Both the position numbers and the translations under genes were made by a program. Below, piece after piece: positions 17,961-25,988 of a stretch of 64,000 nucleotides of DNA; positions within the stretch are counted from its first letter, which is position 1; each line of letters opens with the position of its first letter. The notes below the pieces were generated by a model. The model did no database searches. It had not been told where the DNA came from and worked only from the letters and a program-made list of their open reading frames with translations. The stretch comes from Paracoccaceae bacterium (GTDB lineage Bacteria > Pseudomonadota > Alphaproteobacteria > Rhodobacterales > Rhodobacteraceae): the NCBI GenBank assembly GCA_018223125.1, contig JAAEZA010000004.1, forward strand, positions 1 to 64,000. The letters are read 5' to 3'.

Positions 17961-18836
17961 TCAGGCGTTTTCGGCCGGTTCCAGCTTGTCTTGTGTGCGG
18001 GTTTCAAAGTCCGAGGCAGCGTGACGCTCGCGCAGTTGTTCCGTCAGAGGTCCGGAAGCGCGGTTGACCATACGCCCCCGCTGAACGGCCGGACGCGCGG
18101 CAATGGCCTTCTGCCAGCGCTGGACGTTTTTATAGCTGTCTACCTGCAGGAATTCACCGGCATCATAGATCTTGCCTTGTGCCAGAACACCGTACCACGC
18201 CCAGTTCGCAATATCCGCGATAGTGTATTCGGCGCCGCCCAGATACTCGGATTCAGCAAGGCGACGATCCAGAACATCCAGCTGCCGTTTCACCTCCATC
18301 GCAAAGCGGTTGATCGGATATTCAAACTTTTCCGGCGCATAGGCGTAGAAATGGCCAAAGCCGCCGCCAAGGTAGGGCGCAGAGCCCATCTGCCAGAACA
18401 GCCATGACAGGGTTTCGGTCCGTGCCGCCGGATCGGTTGGCAGGAACGCCCCGAATTTTTCGGCCAGATACAGCAGGATCGCACCGCTTTCGAACACGCG
18501 CGTTGGTGTCTCTGTCGAGTGATCCATCAACGCCGGAATTTTGGAATTCGGGTTCACATCGACGAATCCGCTGCCGAACTGATCCCCGTCCCCGATGTTG
18601 ATCAGCCATGCGTCATATTCCGCACCCGTATGGCCGGCGGCAAGCAGTTCTTCCAGCATGACCGTAACTTTTACGCCATTGGGTGTCGCCAGAGAGTAGA
18701 GCTGCAACGGGTGTTTCCCGACCTTTAGTTCCTTGTCATGGGTAGGCCCCGCGATCGGGCGGTTGATATTGGCAAACTTGCCGCCGCTCTCGGAATCCCA
18801 TTCCCAGACTTTTGGCGGTACATATTCTTCAGACAT
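17961..18836 (-). CDS. yghU: YghU-like glutathione S-transferase / disulfide reductase
   Basis: A 291-residue GST of the YghU/YfcG (Nu-class) type that binds two glutathiones and reduces disulfides or peroxides. An N-terminal extension (EEYVPPKVWEWDSESGGKFANINRPIAG) typical of YghU precedes the thioredoxin fold with LYSLATPNGVKVTVMLEEL and the NPNSKIPAL cis-proline region, then the helical domain. ATG chosen because GGAAGTGA lies upstream; an earlier ATG adds 20 non-conserved residues. It is followed by msrA, which has its own promoter; both fit a thiol-redox theme. Confidence 0.9.
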   Translation of the reverse strand: MSEEYVPPKVWEWDSESGGKFANINRPIAGPTHDKELKVGKHPLQLYSLATPNGVKVTVMLEELLAAGHTGAEYDAWLINIGDGDQFGSGFVDVNPNSKIPALMDHSTETPTRVFESGAILLYLAEKFGAFLPTDPAARTETLSWLFWQMGSAPYLGGGFGHFYAYAPEKFEYPINRFAMEVKRQLDVLDRRLAESEYLGGAEYTIADIANWAWYGVLAQGKIYDAGEFLQVDSYKNVQRWQKAIAARPAVQRGRMVNRASGPLTEQLRERHAASDFETRTQDKLEPAENA

Positions 18837-18931
18837 AGTCACTTCCTTCAATTTCATGTTGGCGCTGAACCTAGTGTGACCCTTGGAGGAGAGCAAAGCC
18901 CAATTCCGCAGTGCAAGGTTTTGTGAACAAG

Positions 18932-20101
18932 TTACCCTGCGGCGAGGGGCTGGGCGCGTTCCACAATACGGGCGAGCACCGATGCACCTGTCGGGCTGGC
19001 CTCGTCGTTGAAGTCGTATTTCGTGTGATGCAGATAGGCGCTGTCGCCGTTTCCGATATAGAAGTAGGCTCCGGGCACCTCTTCCAGCATATAGGAAAAA
19101 TCCTCTGCCCCCATTGTCGGGGGAATGTTGCGGGCCACGCGGGTCTCTCCGACAACTTCGGCAGCAACGTCGCAGGCAAAGCCGGTCTTTTCCGCATCGT
19201 TGATGGTGGCCGGATAGCCGTAATTGTAATCAAGCCTTGCCTTGCCGCCCATCATCTCGGCGGTGCTGTGAATAATCGCTTTCATCCGCTCCACCACCAG
19301 CGACTGTACGTCCTTGTCAAAGGTGCGCACCGTACCGGCCAGCATGGCTGTTTCGGGCACGACGTTATGGGTGGTGCCCGAATGGATCTGTGTCAGGGAC
19401 AGAACAACCGTCTTGATCGGGTCAACGTTACGGGTCACGATGGATTGCAGGTTCTGGTACATATTCACTGCGATCATCACCGGATCGACGGATTCATGGG
19501 GGCTGGCCGCGTGACCGCCCGCGCCGGTGATGTGGATTTCAAAATCATCCGCCGCAGCCATCAAGGGGCCGGGACAGGTTTCAATGTTGCCCAAAGGGGA
19601 TTTGGGCAGGGAATGCTGCCCGTAGACCTGCGAGATATTGAACCGGTCTATCAGACCGTCTTCCACCATGAACCGCGCCCCGCCGGAGCCTTCTTCGCCG
19701 GGTTGGAAGATCAGCGCCACGCGCCCCGAAAACCTACGGGTTTCAGCCAGATAGCGGGCCGCGCCAAGCAGCATGGTGGTGTGCCCGTCATGGCCACAGG
19801 CGTGCATCATGCCCTCGACCGTGCTGGCATAGGGCAGTCCGGTTTCTTCGGGCATCGGCAGCGCGTCCATATCCGCCCGCAGCCCGATGGTCGGACCGTC
19901 GCCCTGCCCGTTGATGATTCCAACAACCCCGCTGACGCCGACTTTTTCATGGATTTCATCGACACCGAAGGCGCGCAGCTTTTCCGCAACAAAGGCGGCC
20001 GTCCGGTGACAGTCCATGTCCAGTTCCGGATGGGCGTGCAGATGCTGGCGCCATTCCTTCATATCTTCAAAATATTCTGCAATGCGGTTGATCACGGCCA
20101 T
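18932..20101 (-). CDS. M20 family amidohydrolase (hippurate hydrolase type)
   Basis: Zinc-dependent cytosolic amidohydrolase/aminoacylase, 389 residues. Visible motifs: HAHPELDMDCHRTAAFV, GLRADMDALPM, HACGHDGH with metal histidines, and QPGEEGSGGARFM with the catalytic Glu pair. Members cleave N-acyl or N-aromatic amino acids and some IAA-amino acid conjugates; the exact substrate cannot be read from sequence. Start chosen at MAVINRIAEYF, with AAAGGAGA 10 bases upstream. Divergent from mazG with only 44 bp between the starts. Confidence 0.88.
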   Translation of the reverse strand: MAVINRIAEYFEDMKEWRQHLHAHPELDMDCHRTAAFVAEKLRAFGVDEIHEKVGVSGVVGIINGQGDGPTIGLRADMDALPMPEETGLPYASTVEGMMHACGHDGHTTMLLGAARYLAETRRFSGRVALIFQPGEEGSGGARFMVEDGLIDRFNISQVYGQHSLPKSPLGNIETCPGPLMAAADDFEIHITGAGGHAASPHESVDPVMIAVNMYQNLQSIVTRNVDPIKTVVLSLTQIHSGTTHNVVPETAMLAGTVRTFDKDVQSLVVERMKAIIHSTAEMMGGKARLDYNYGYPATINDAEKTGFACDVAAEVVGETRVARNIPPTMGAEDFSYMLEEVPGAYFYIGNGDSAYLHHTKYDFNDEASPTGASVLARIVERAQPLAAG

Positions 20102-20145
20102 GGATTCTGGTCTCCTTTTGCGCGGACTATCAGGAACAGCGCAGC

Positions 20146-20988
20146 ATGAGTAAAGACCAATCCGCCTCTCAATCCCTTTGTCTTGATCCAAACGGCGGCC
20201 TGCCCCGTCTGCTGGAAATCATGGCGCGCCTGCGCGACCCTGAAACAGGGTGTCCGTGGGACATTGAACAAACCTACGAAACAATCGTGCCCTACACGAT
20301 CGAGGAAGCCTATGAGGTAGCAGATGCCATCGCGCTTGGGGACATGGCAGAACTTGAGGGCGAGTTGGGCGATCTGCTGTTGCAAGTGGTTTACTATACC
20401 CAGATGGGGGCAGAAGACGGGCATTTTACCTTTGAGACCGTCACCAAAAAAATAGCCGACAAGATGATCCACCGGCACCCCCATGTGTTCGGTAATGAAA
20501 GCCGTGACAAATCCGCAGCGCAGCAGACCGCCGACTGGGAAAAGATCAAAGCGGCAGAACGGGCGGACAAAGGGCAGTCCAAGACCCGCACGCTGGACGG
20601 GATCGCAGGCAATCTGCCGGCGCTGACCCGTGCGGTAAAGCTGCAAAAACGTGCCGCGCGCGTGGGGTTTGACTGGCCGGAAACGGCTGAGGTGCTCGAC
20701 AAAATTACCGAAGAAGCGCGCGAACTGGTCGAAGCAGTAGACACCCTGCCCCGCGACAAACAGGTGGAAGAATTCGGGGATCTGATGTTTGTGATGGCCA
20801 ATCTGGCGCGACACCTGCAAATTGATCCTGAAGAGGCGCTGCGCAGTGCCAACCGCAAGTTTACCCGCCGTTTCGAATATATCGAGGATGCGCTGGAAGC
20901 CGCAGGCAGGACGCCACAGCAGTCCGATCTGGACGAAATGGACGGGTTGTGGAATGCGGCCAAGGCAGCAGAACGCGCCGGAGCCTAG
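20146..20988 (+). CDS. mazG: Nucleoside triphosphate pyrophosphohydrolase MazG
   Basis: House-cleaning pyrophosphatase that hydrolyses (d)NTPs to monophosphates. Two tandem all-alpha MazG domains are visible: GCPWDIEQTYETIVPYTIEE with EEAYEVADAI near residues 45-60, and a second EEARELVEAVD near 185-195, as in E. coli MazG (about 263 residues). AGGAACAGC precedes the ATG. The 3' end overlaps the convergent TauE/SafE gene by 4 bases. Confidence 0.94.
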   Translation: MSKDQSASQSLCLDPNGGLPRLLEIMARLRDPETGCPWDIEQTYETIVPYTIEEAYEVADAIALGDMAELEGELGDLLLQVVYYTQMGAEDGHFTFETVTKKIADKMIHRHPHVFGNESRDKSAAQQTADWEKIKAAERADKGQSKTRTLDGIAGNLPALTRAVKLQKRAARVGFDWPETAEVLDKITEEARELVEAVDTLPRDKQVEEFGDLMFVMANLARHLQIDPEEALRSANRKFTRRFEYIEDALEAAGRTPQQSDLDEMDGLWNAAKAAERAGA

Positions 20989-21731
20989 AACAGCCGCGCA
21001 AAGAAAACCGCGCTCATGCTGAGGCCGACTAGAATGACTATGGCGCGGACCACCGCTTTGGGCAGAATACGCGCGACCGGCGCACCGGCATAGCCTCCGG
21101 CGGTTGCGGCAACCATCATCACAATGGCTTGGGGCCACTCTACCAGCCCGCTGATCGCAAAGGCAGCCACCGAGATTGCGGACAGTGCAAAAGACAGACC
21201 GTTCTTCAGCCCGTTCATTTCGTGGATGTTTGTCATCCCCCAGAGCGAGAATAACGCCAGCAGCACGATTCCCAAACCGCCGTTGAAATATCCGCCATAG
21301 ATGCTGACCAGAAACAATCCTGCCGCACCGAAAGGCGTCACCGCGCGGGCCTTGCGGGCGGCCCAGTCGCGAATGGCATCTCCGAACCAGAAAGCCAGCG
21401 TCGCAGCAAGCAGCAGGAAGGGCACAACGACGGCAAAAGCCTCGTTCGAAGACACCACCAGCAGCAGCGCCCCGACCAGACCGCCCGCAAGTGTGATGAC
21501 CGTCAACCGTACCATCTGACGCCGGTTAAACGCCTTTAACTCATCCTTGAAGCCAACAGCACCTGCCAGATACCCGGGAAAAACGGCCACCGCTGAAGTC
21601 GCGTTCGCAACAACAGGGGGCACGCCGGTAAAGGCCAGCGCCGGAAAGGTCAGGAACGTTCCGCCACCGGCTATGGTGTTCAGGACGCCAGCCCCGAAGG
21701 CTGCGATAATAAGAAGAATATAATCAGTCAT
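20985..21731 (-). CDS. TauE/SafE family sulfite/sulfonate-type permease
   Basis: A 248-residue inner-membrane protein with about eight helices and the family repeat pattern (IAAFGAGVLNTIAGGGTFLTFPAL at the start; GGYFNGGLGIVLLALFSLWG in the second half). TauE/SafE proteins export small anions such as sulfite or sulfoacetate, but specificity cannot be inferred here because no sulfur-metabolism gene is adjacent. Single-gene unit, convergent with mazG. Confidence 0.85.
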   Translation of the reverse strand: MTDYILLIIAAFGAGVLNTIAGGGTFLTFPALAFTGVPPVVANATSAVAVFPGYLAGAVGFKDELKAFNRRQMVRLTVITLAGGLVGALLLVVSSNEAFAVVVPFLLLAATLAFWFGDAIRDWAARKARAVTPFGAAGLFLVSIYGGYFNGGLGIVLLALFSLWGMTNIHEMNGLKNGLSFALSAISVAAFAISGLVEWPQAIVMMVAATAGGYAGAPVARILPKAVVRAIVILVGLSMSAVFFARLF

Positions 21732-21832
21732 GGCGCATGCTTAGCCCCAAATCAGGCAGAGCACCACAAAAATTGCCTTAGATTTGTGCAGCACGGGTGC
21801 GGCAAATAAATTCCGAGCAATTCAGTCACCCA

Positions 21833-21859
21833 TTGACCCGAGTATTTTAGTCATATTAA
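21833..21859 (+). promoter_or_regulatory. Iron-responsive (IscR-like) box over the fbpA promoter
   Basis: TTGACC (21833-21838) and TATTAA (21854-21859) resemble a promoter, though with a short 15-base spacer. The bases 21836-21856, read on the minus strand, give ATATGACTAAAATACTCGGG then T, which follows the E. coli IscR type-1 pattern YYGACTRWWWYAGTCRRST at nearly every position. A site overlapping the promoter of an iron-binding protein suggests repression when iron is sufficient. Inference from motif only. Confidence 0.5.
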
Positions 21860-21894
21860 GAGGAACCACCGAAACTTACACAGGATTCGCACTT

Positions 21895-22899
21895 ATGAGA
21901 TTTATCAGCGCCATCGCAGCCGCCGCTGCCACACTGACAAGCGCCCCCGCATTCGCCGACGTTACCGTCTATTCCTATCGCCAGCCTGAACTGGTTTCGC
22001 CTCTGCTGGACGCGTTCACCAAGGAAACCGGTGTTGAGACGAACCTCGTGTTCCTGAACAAGGGCATGATCGAGAAGCTTCAGGCCGAGGGCGACCGCTC
22101 TCCTGCGGATCTGGTGATGACCGTTGACATCTCTCGCCTGCAGGCACTGGTGGACGCCGGCGTGACACAGCCTGTCGAGTCCGAAACACTGAACGCAAAC
22201 ATCCCCGCAGAATTCCGCCACGCGGATGGCGAATGGTTCGGCCTGACATCCCGTGCGCGGATCGTTTACGCCTCCAAGGACCGCGTGGCCGACGGTGAAG
22301 TCACCACCTACGAAGATCTGGCCTCCGACAAATGGGAAGGGCGCATCTGCATCCGTTCCGGCACCAACGCCTATAACCTTGCGCTGATCTCTGCGATGAT
22401 TGCCCATCACGGTGAAGAAGAGACAAAAACATGGCTCGAAGGCATCAAATCCAACCTCGCGCGCAAACCTTCGGGCAATGACCGCGGTCAGGTAAAAGCC
22501 ATCCATGCCGGTGAATGTGATATTTCGCTCGGCAACACCTATTACATGAAAAAGATGCTGGAAGAACCCGAGCAAAAAGCATGGGCCGAATCCGTTCGCA
22601 TCGTTTTCCCGAAATTTGAAGACGGTGGCACCCACGTGAACCTGTCCGGCGTTGCGCTGACCAAAGCCGCCCCGAACAAGGAAGAAGCGGTACAACTGAT
22701 GGAGTGGCTGTCTTCCGAACAGGCACAGGAAATTTACGCTCAGGTAAACGGGGAATACCCGCTGAAAGAAGGCACCGAAGCGTCCGATCTGGTGAAAAGC
22801 TGGGGTAGCTTCACGCCGGACAACAAGCAGCTGGGCGAAATTGCAAAGCTGCGTCCAACGTCCCTGAAGCTGGTTGAAACGGTTGATTTCGACGGCTAA
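21895..22899 (+). CDS. fbpA: Ferric-iron ABC transporter substrate-binding protein
   Basis: Periplasmic Fe(III)-binding protein of the FbpA/FutA/AfuA family, 334 residues. A signal peptide ends near Ala21 (APAFA), followed by DVTVYSYRQPELV; the tyrosine pair that binds iron in the family is at Tyr216-Tyr217 in GNTYYMKK. ATG at 21895 is preceded by AGGA; longer in-frame starts run through the promoter. It is an orphan: a terminator follows at once and no permease or ATPase gene is nearby, so FbpB/FbpC must be encoded elsewhere. Confidence 0.92.
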   Translation: MRFISAIAAAAATLTSAPAFADVTVYSYRQPELVSPLLDAFTKETGVETNLVFLNKGMIEKLQAEGDRSPADLVMTVDISRLQALVDAGVTQPVESETLNANIPAEFRHADGEWFGLTSRARIVYASKDRVADGEVTTYEDLASDKWEGRICIRSGTNAYNLALISAMIAHHGEEETKTWLEGIKSNLARKPSGNDRGQVKAIHAGECDISLGNTYYMKKMLEEPEQKAWAESVRIVFPKFEDGGTHVNLSGVALTKAAPNKEEAVQLMEWLSSEQAQEIYAQVNGEYPLKEGTEASDLVKSWGSFTPDNKQLGEIAKLRPTSLKLVETVDFDG

Positions 22900-22925
22900 T
22901 CGCACGCGACACTGCAAACGGTTGG

Positions 22926-22960
22926 AAAGCGCTCCTTTACGCAAAGGGGCGCTTTTTCTT
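22926..22960 (+). terminator. Terminator after fbpA
   Basis: Stem AAAGCGCTCC / GGGGCGCTTT around a loop TTTACGCAAA, followed by TTTTTCTTTT. It separates fbpA from the nucleoside hydrolase gene. Confidence 0.85.
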
Positions 22961-22987
22961 TTGGGACGACTGCTCTAAAGCAATGGT

Positions 22988-23917
22988 ATGACACGTAAAA
23001 TCATAATCGACACAGACCCGGGGCAGGATGATGCGGTTGCCATCCTGCTTGCGCTCGCCAGTCCGGAACTGGAGGTTCTGGGCATTACTGCAGTGGCGGG
23101 GAATGTTCCTCTGGCGCTGACCGAACTCAACACCCGCAAGATCGTGGAACTGGCCGGACGCCCCGATATTCCGGTGTTTGCGGGCTGCGATGCACCGCTG
23201 GACCGCCCGCTGGTCACGGCCGAACACGTGCACGGGCGCACGGGACTGGACGGGCCCGACCTGCCCGAACCGCAGATCCCCTTGCAGGACAAACACGGGG
23301 TGGATTTCATCATCGACACCCTGCGCAGCACCAAAGACGTCACGCTCTGCCCGCTGGGACCGCTGACAAATATCGCAGCCGCCCTGACCCAGGCGCCCGA
23401 CATTAAACAGAACATCCGCGAGATCGTTTTGATGGGGGGCGGCTTCTTTGAAGGGGGCAACATCACGCCTGCTGCAGAATTCAACATCTATGTGGACCCG
23501 ACGGCGGCTGACATCGTTCTGCGCTCCGGCCTTCCGGTTACAATGCTGCCGCTGGATTGCACCCATCAGGCGCTGACGACCGCGCCGCGCGTTGCAGCCT
23601 TTCGCGCCCTTCCCAACGGCGCAGGCCCTGTCGTGGCGGAACTGACGGATTTCTTCGAACGTTACGACAAAGAGAAATACGGCTCGGACGGTGCACCGCT
23701 GCATGATCCATGCGTGATCGCCTATCTGCTGCGCCCTGATCTGTTTCACAGCCGCCTGATCAATGTCGAGGTGGAAACCATCTCTAAACTGACTCTCGGG
23801 GCAACCGTTGCGGACTGGTGGCGGGTAACCGACCGTCCGGCAAATGTGAACTACGTGAAAGACGTAGACGCCGACGGTTTTTTTGAGCTGCTTGTCGAAC
23901 GGATCGGCACACTCTGA
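22988..23917 (+). CDS. Inosine-uridine preferring nucleoside hydrolase
   Basis: Calcium-dependent N-ribohydrolase that splits ribonucleosides into base and ribose for salvage. The N-terminal metal site IIIDTDPGQDDAVA (Asp10, Asp14, Asp15) is intact, as are LTNIAAAL, MGGGFFEGGNITPAAEFN and HDPCVIAYLL in the C-terminal part. The 309 residues match family length. Located 88 bp after fbpA beyond a terminator, so independently expressed. Base preference cannot be decided from sequence. Confidence 0.9.
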   Translation: MTRKIIIDTDPGQDDAVAILLALASPELEVLGITAVAGNVPLALTELNTRKIVELAGRPDIPVFAGCDAPLDRPLVTAEHVHGRTGLDGPDLPEPQIPLQDKHGVDFIIDTLRSTKDVTLCPLGPLTNIAAALTQAPDIKQNIREIVLMGGGFFEGGNITPAAEFNIYVDPTAADIVLRSGLPVTMLPLDCTHQALTTAPRVAAFRALPNGAGPVVAELTDFFERYDKEKYGSDGAPLHDPCVIAYLLRPDLFHSRLINVEVETISKLTLGATVADWWRVTDRPANVNYVKDVDADGFFELLVERIGTL

Positions 23918-23945
23918 TTACAGGTTCTGAGCAGGGAGCGCCTGC

Positions 23946-24839
23946 TCAGAACGACTGTTTGCGCGGTTTATGATTGATCAACACAATTCCCGCGCTCACC
24001 AGAACAAGAGCGGCCACGATCCAGATTGTGATCGTCTCTCCCAGCATCAACCATCCCAGTAAAACGCCAAAGAGCGGCGCAAGAAAGCCGAAACTGGCCA
24101 TTTCCGATGCGGGGTATTTCGACAGCACCCAGAACCATGTTGAAAATCCGAAGCCAACCACAACAACCGACTGGAATGCCAGCACGCCCCAATGCAGCGG
24201 TTGCAGGTCGCGGATCTGGTCCCCGATCAGGAAGGCGGCAGGAATCAGAACAATGGCCGAAACCACAAGCTGGTAGAGCAGCTGCATTTCCGGCACGGAA
24301 CGGTTCAACGGGGTGACGCGGGCCACAATGCCGATTGCAGCCCAGATCATCGCCCCCGAAATGCAGAAAATGTCGCCAAGCAGTTCGTTCTCGCCACCTT
24401 CACGTCCCCACATCGCCACAACCACTCCGCTGACCGCCACCACAAGCCCGATGACCTTGTTACGGGTCAGGTGTTCTTCGCGGATCATGAAATGGGCGCC
24501 GAGGGTCATCCAGACCGGCATGGTGTAAAAGAGAACGGACACCCGCGCGACAGAGGAATAGTCCAGCGCAAGAAACAGCATCAGGAATTCCAGCGCGAAC
24601 AGAATACCGGTAAAGACACCCCAGCCGAAACTGCCGTCCCGAAGGCTGAGCCTGCGCCGGAACAACAGGGCCAGCGCAAGGACCGGCAGCACCGCCATGG
24701 CGCTGCGCAAACCGGCCTGAAGCGCCGGATGCATGCCTTGCGCAACGATTTTGACCAGAACCTGATTCAGCCCGAGCAGCAGCGAGACCCCGACCAGCAG
24801 GCTGGCGCCCAAGGCATCGACACGATCTTTCTTTTCCAT
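23946..24839 (-). CDS. DMT superfamily transporter (EamA family)
   Basis: A 297-residue inner-membrane protein with about ten helices in two EamA repeats, as in YdcZ/RhaT-like metabolite exporters. The start MEKKDRVDALG has GGAGGG 7 bases upstream. Substrate unknown. Convergent with the nucleoside hydrolase gene (28-bp gap) and divergent from the DUF1127 pair. Confidence 0.85.
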   Translation of the reverse strand: MEKKDRVDALGASLLVGVSLLLGLNQVLVKIVAQGMHPALQAGLRSAMAVLPVLALALLFRRRLSLRDGSFGWGVFTGILFALEFLMLFLALDYSSVARVSVLFYTMPVWMTLGAHFMIREEHLTRNKVIGLVVAVSGVVVAMWGREGGENELLGDIFCISGAMIWAAIGIVARVTPLNRSVPEMQLLYQLVVSAIVLIPAAFLIGDQIRDLQPLHWGVLAFQSVVVVGFGFSTWFWVLSKYPASEMASFGFLAPLFGVLLGWLMLGETITIWIVAALVLVSAGIVLINHKPRKQSF

Positions 24840-25157
24840 GTAAACCCTCCGCGCAACATCGCCGCCGCGTATGCCGCACACCACATCACGCAATGAATCA
24901 CTTGGCAATTCGCAAAGGTGGCGAATCTTTGGGAACGGCTGTTTAAAAGGGAAAACGTCCCGTCACTTTCTGTGATCACAAACTGGCAGCAGCGCCGCGC
25001 AAACCCTGCGCAAATAACGGGCAAAGCCGGTCGGAATTGCCCCGTGGCAGCGCAAACATAGACCAAACCCTTCATTTTCAAGGAAAACTGCCTTTCCATT
25101 TATGCATACCCCCTTTGCGCAGAGTTGCGTTGTATCCGGCGGGAGGAATTCATATTG
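24840..25157. other. Upstream region of the DMT transporter and DUF1127 pair
   Basis: No gene. A 10-base palindrome TGTGATCACA sits at about 24971-24980. Weak promoter-like sequences (TTGCGT at 25125 with TTCATA about 17 bases on) lie just ahead of the PhaR-like boxes. I could not find a convincing RpoH-type promoter here, unlike at the 15-kb DUF1127 gene. Confidence 0.45.
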
Positions 25158-25188
25158 TTGCATTGCAGCAAGAAATTCTGCGCTGCAG
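25158..25188 (+). promoter_or_regulatory. Two PhaR-like boxes upstream of the DUF1127 pair
   Basis: TTGCATTGCAG (25158-25168) and CTGCGCTGCAG (25178-25188), 20 bases apart centre to centre, ending 20 bases before the start codon. The second fits CTGC-N3-GCAG exactly and the first has one mismatch. The same kind of pair precedes phaP (53224-53263), and GCATTGCAGCA is shared. PhaR of Rhodobacter/Paracoccus is known to bind such TGC-rich sites. Binding here is inferred. Confidence 0.55.
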
Positions 25189-25208
25189 CAAAACGAAGGA
25201 AAACCGAA

Positions 25209-25439
25209 ATGTCGATCTCTAGCACACACAATGGCACAGCACTCGGCGACCTGAAAACCAAGTTCGCCTCTGCGTTTGCCAAAACCGCCGAGAGCTGGAA
25301 CACGTACCGCCGCAAACGTCAGGCGTACACATCAACTTTTGCCGAGCTTGCAGGCCTCTCTGCCCGCGATCTCGCAGACCTCGGGTTTTCCCGTGGTGAC
25401 ATCAGACGGGTCGCTCGCGAAGCGGCAGAAATGGTATAA
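25209..25439 (+). CDS. DUF1127 small protein, first of pair (CcaF1-like)
   Basis: A 76-residue, Arg-rich protein with the DUF1127 pattern LAGLSARDLADLGFSRGDI in the C-terminal half. The ATG is preceded by GAAGGAAAAC. It stands directly ahead of a second DUF1127 gene and an array of CCTCC-loop RNA hairpins, the arrangement in which CcaF1 of Rhodobacter sphaeroides is encoded with the CcsR RNAs; by analogy it may bind RNA and help processing. Its promoter region carries two PhaR-like boxes. Confidence 0.88.
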   Translation: MSISSTHNGTALGDLKTKFASAFAKTAESWNTYRRKRQAYTSTFAELAGLSARDLADLGFSRGDIRRVAREAAEMV

Positions 25440-25443
25440 GAAC

Positions 25444-25692
25444 ATGAAAACGATCACATACAATAACATCTCCGAAACCGGCTTTGCATCTGTACGGACA
25501 CGCGCTTTCGAAGCAATCGCTTCCGGTTTCAGCGGACTGAAAACACGGGCAGCCGCCTCCTTGCAAAGCCTGCAAACAGCCCGCATGATTTCTGCCCTTC
25601 AAGGCATGAGCAACGAGCAGCTGGATCAAATCGGCGTGAAACGGGCTGACATTCCAGCCTACGCACACCAACTGGTTGTCAACGAGAAGTAA
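25444..25692 (+). CDS. DUF1127-like small protein, second of pair
   Basis: An 82-residue basic protein beginning 4 bases after the first DUF1127 gene. The C-terminal part, LQGMSNEQLDQIGVKRADIP, follows the DUF1127 helix pattern but is more divergent than its neighbour. No clear ribosome site of its own, so it probably relies on translational coupling. The stop is directly followed by hairpins. Confidence 0.8.
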   Translation: MKTITYNNISETGFASVRTRAFEAIASGFSGLKTRAAASLQSLQTARMISALQGMSNEQLDQIGVKRADIPAYAHQLVVNEK

Positions 25693-25700
25693 AACCCAAA

Positions 25701-25720
25701 GCTCCTGCGCAATCAGGAGC
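25701..25720 (+). other. Stem-loop after the DUF1127 pair
   Basis: Perfect 7-bp stem GCTCCTG / CAGGAGC with 6-base loop CGCAAT, 8 bases past the stop codon. No T-run follows, so transcription can continue into the RNA array; it may mark an RNA processing boundary. Confidence 0.55.
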
Positions 25721-25728
25721 AGGTTACA

Positions 25729-25802
25729 AAACGGCGCTTCCTCCCAGATGCCGTTTCGTACAAATGCCGGTCCCCTTTCCTCCTCCCAGGGGGGCCGGTG
25801 TC
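25729..25802 (+). ncRNA. CcsR/cuckoo-type small RNA, unit 1
   Basis: Hairpin 1 has stem AAACGGC / GCCGTTT (25729-25735 / 25750-25756) with loop containing CTTCCTCCC; hairpin 2 (25764-25801) has a stem built on GCCGG / CCGGT with loop TTCCTCCTCCC. This is the anti-Shine-Dalgarno loop signature of CcsR and cuckoo RNAs. It is the most diverged of the three units; the position that is G-C in unit 2 and A-U in unit 3 is a G-U wobble here. Confidence 0.7.
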
Positions 25803-25815
25803 AAAAACAACCGAA

Positions 25816-25894
25816 TACCGCGCGGTCGTTCCTCCCAGATCCCGCTTGGTAAAGACGCCGGTCCCTCTATCCTCCTCCCAGAGGGGCCGGCGTC
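25816..25894 (+). ncRNA. CcsR/cuckoo-type small RNA, unit 2
   Basis: Hairpin 1 (25816-25851) pairs TACC with GGTA and GCGG with CCGC around the loop TCGTTCCTCCCAGAT. Hairpin 2 (25854-25894) has the perfect stem GACGCCGG / CCGGCGTC extended by CCCTCT / AGAGGG, loop ATCCTCCTCCC. A short A-rich linker (CAAAAAAACAACCGAA) joins it to unit 3, a likely cleavage site. Confidence 0.75.
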
Positions 25895-25909
25895 AAAAAA
25901 ACAACCGAA

Positions 25910-25988
25910 TACCGCGCGGTCGTTCCTCCCAGATCCCGCTTGGTAAAGACACCGGTCCCACTATCCTCCTCCCAGAGGGGCCGGTGTC
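25910..25988 (+). ncRNA. CcsR/cuckoo-type small RNA, unit 3
   Basis: Hairpin 1 (25910-25945) is identical to that of unit 2, 94 bases away. Hairpin 2 (25948-25988) has stem GACACCGG / CCGGTGTC: relative to unit 2 both partners of one pair changed (G-C to A-U at 25951/25985), so the stem is preserved by compensation. Loop contains ATCCTCCTCCC. The stretch 25989-26093 after it holds a second CCTCCC and a CTTTTT run but no further full unit. Confidence 0.75.

Noticed and set aside
24971-24980. TGTGATCACA palindrome as a CRP/FNR site
   Set aside because: It lacks the spacing of CRP (TGTGA-N6-TCACA) and the TTGAT-N4-ATCAA core of FnrL; probably chance.
24963-25229. 88-codon minus-strand frame
   Set aside because: It crosses the PhaR-like boxes and the start of the DUF1127 gene on the other strand and shows no recognisable sequence.
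25729-25988. Possible CRISPR array
   Set aside because: The units are 92-94 bp with no unique spacers between short repeats, and no cas genes are present.
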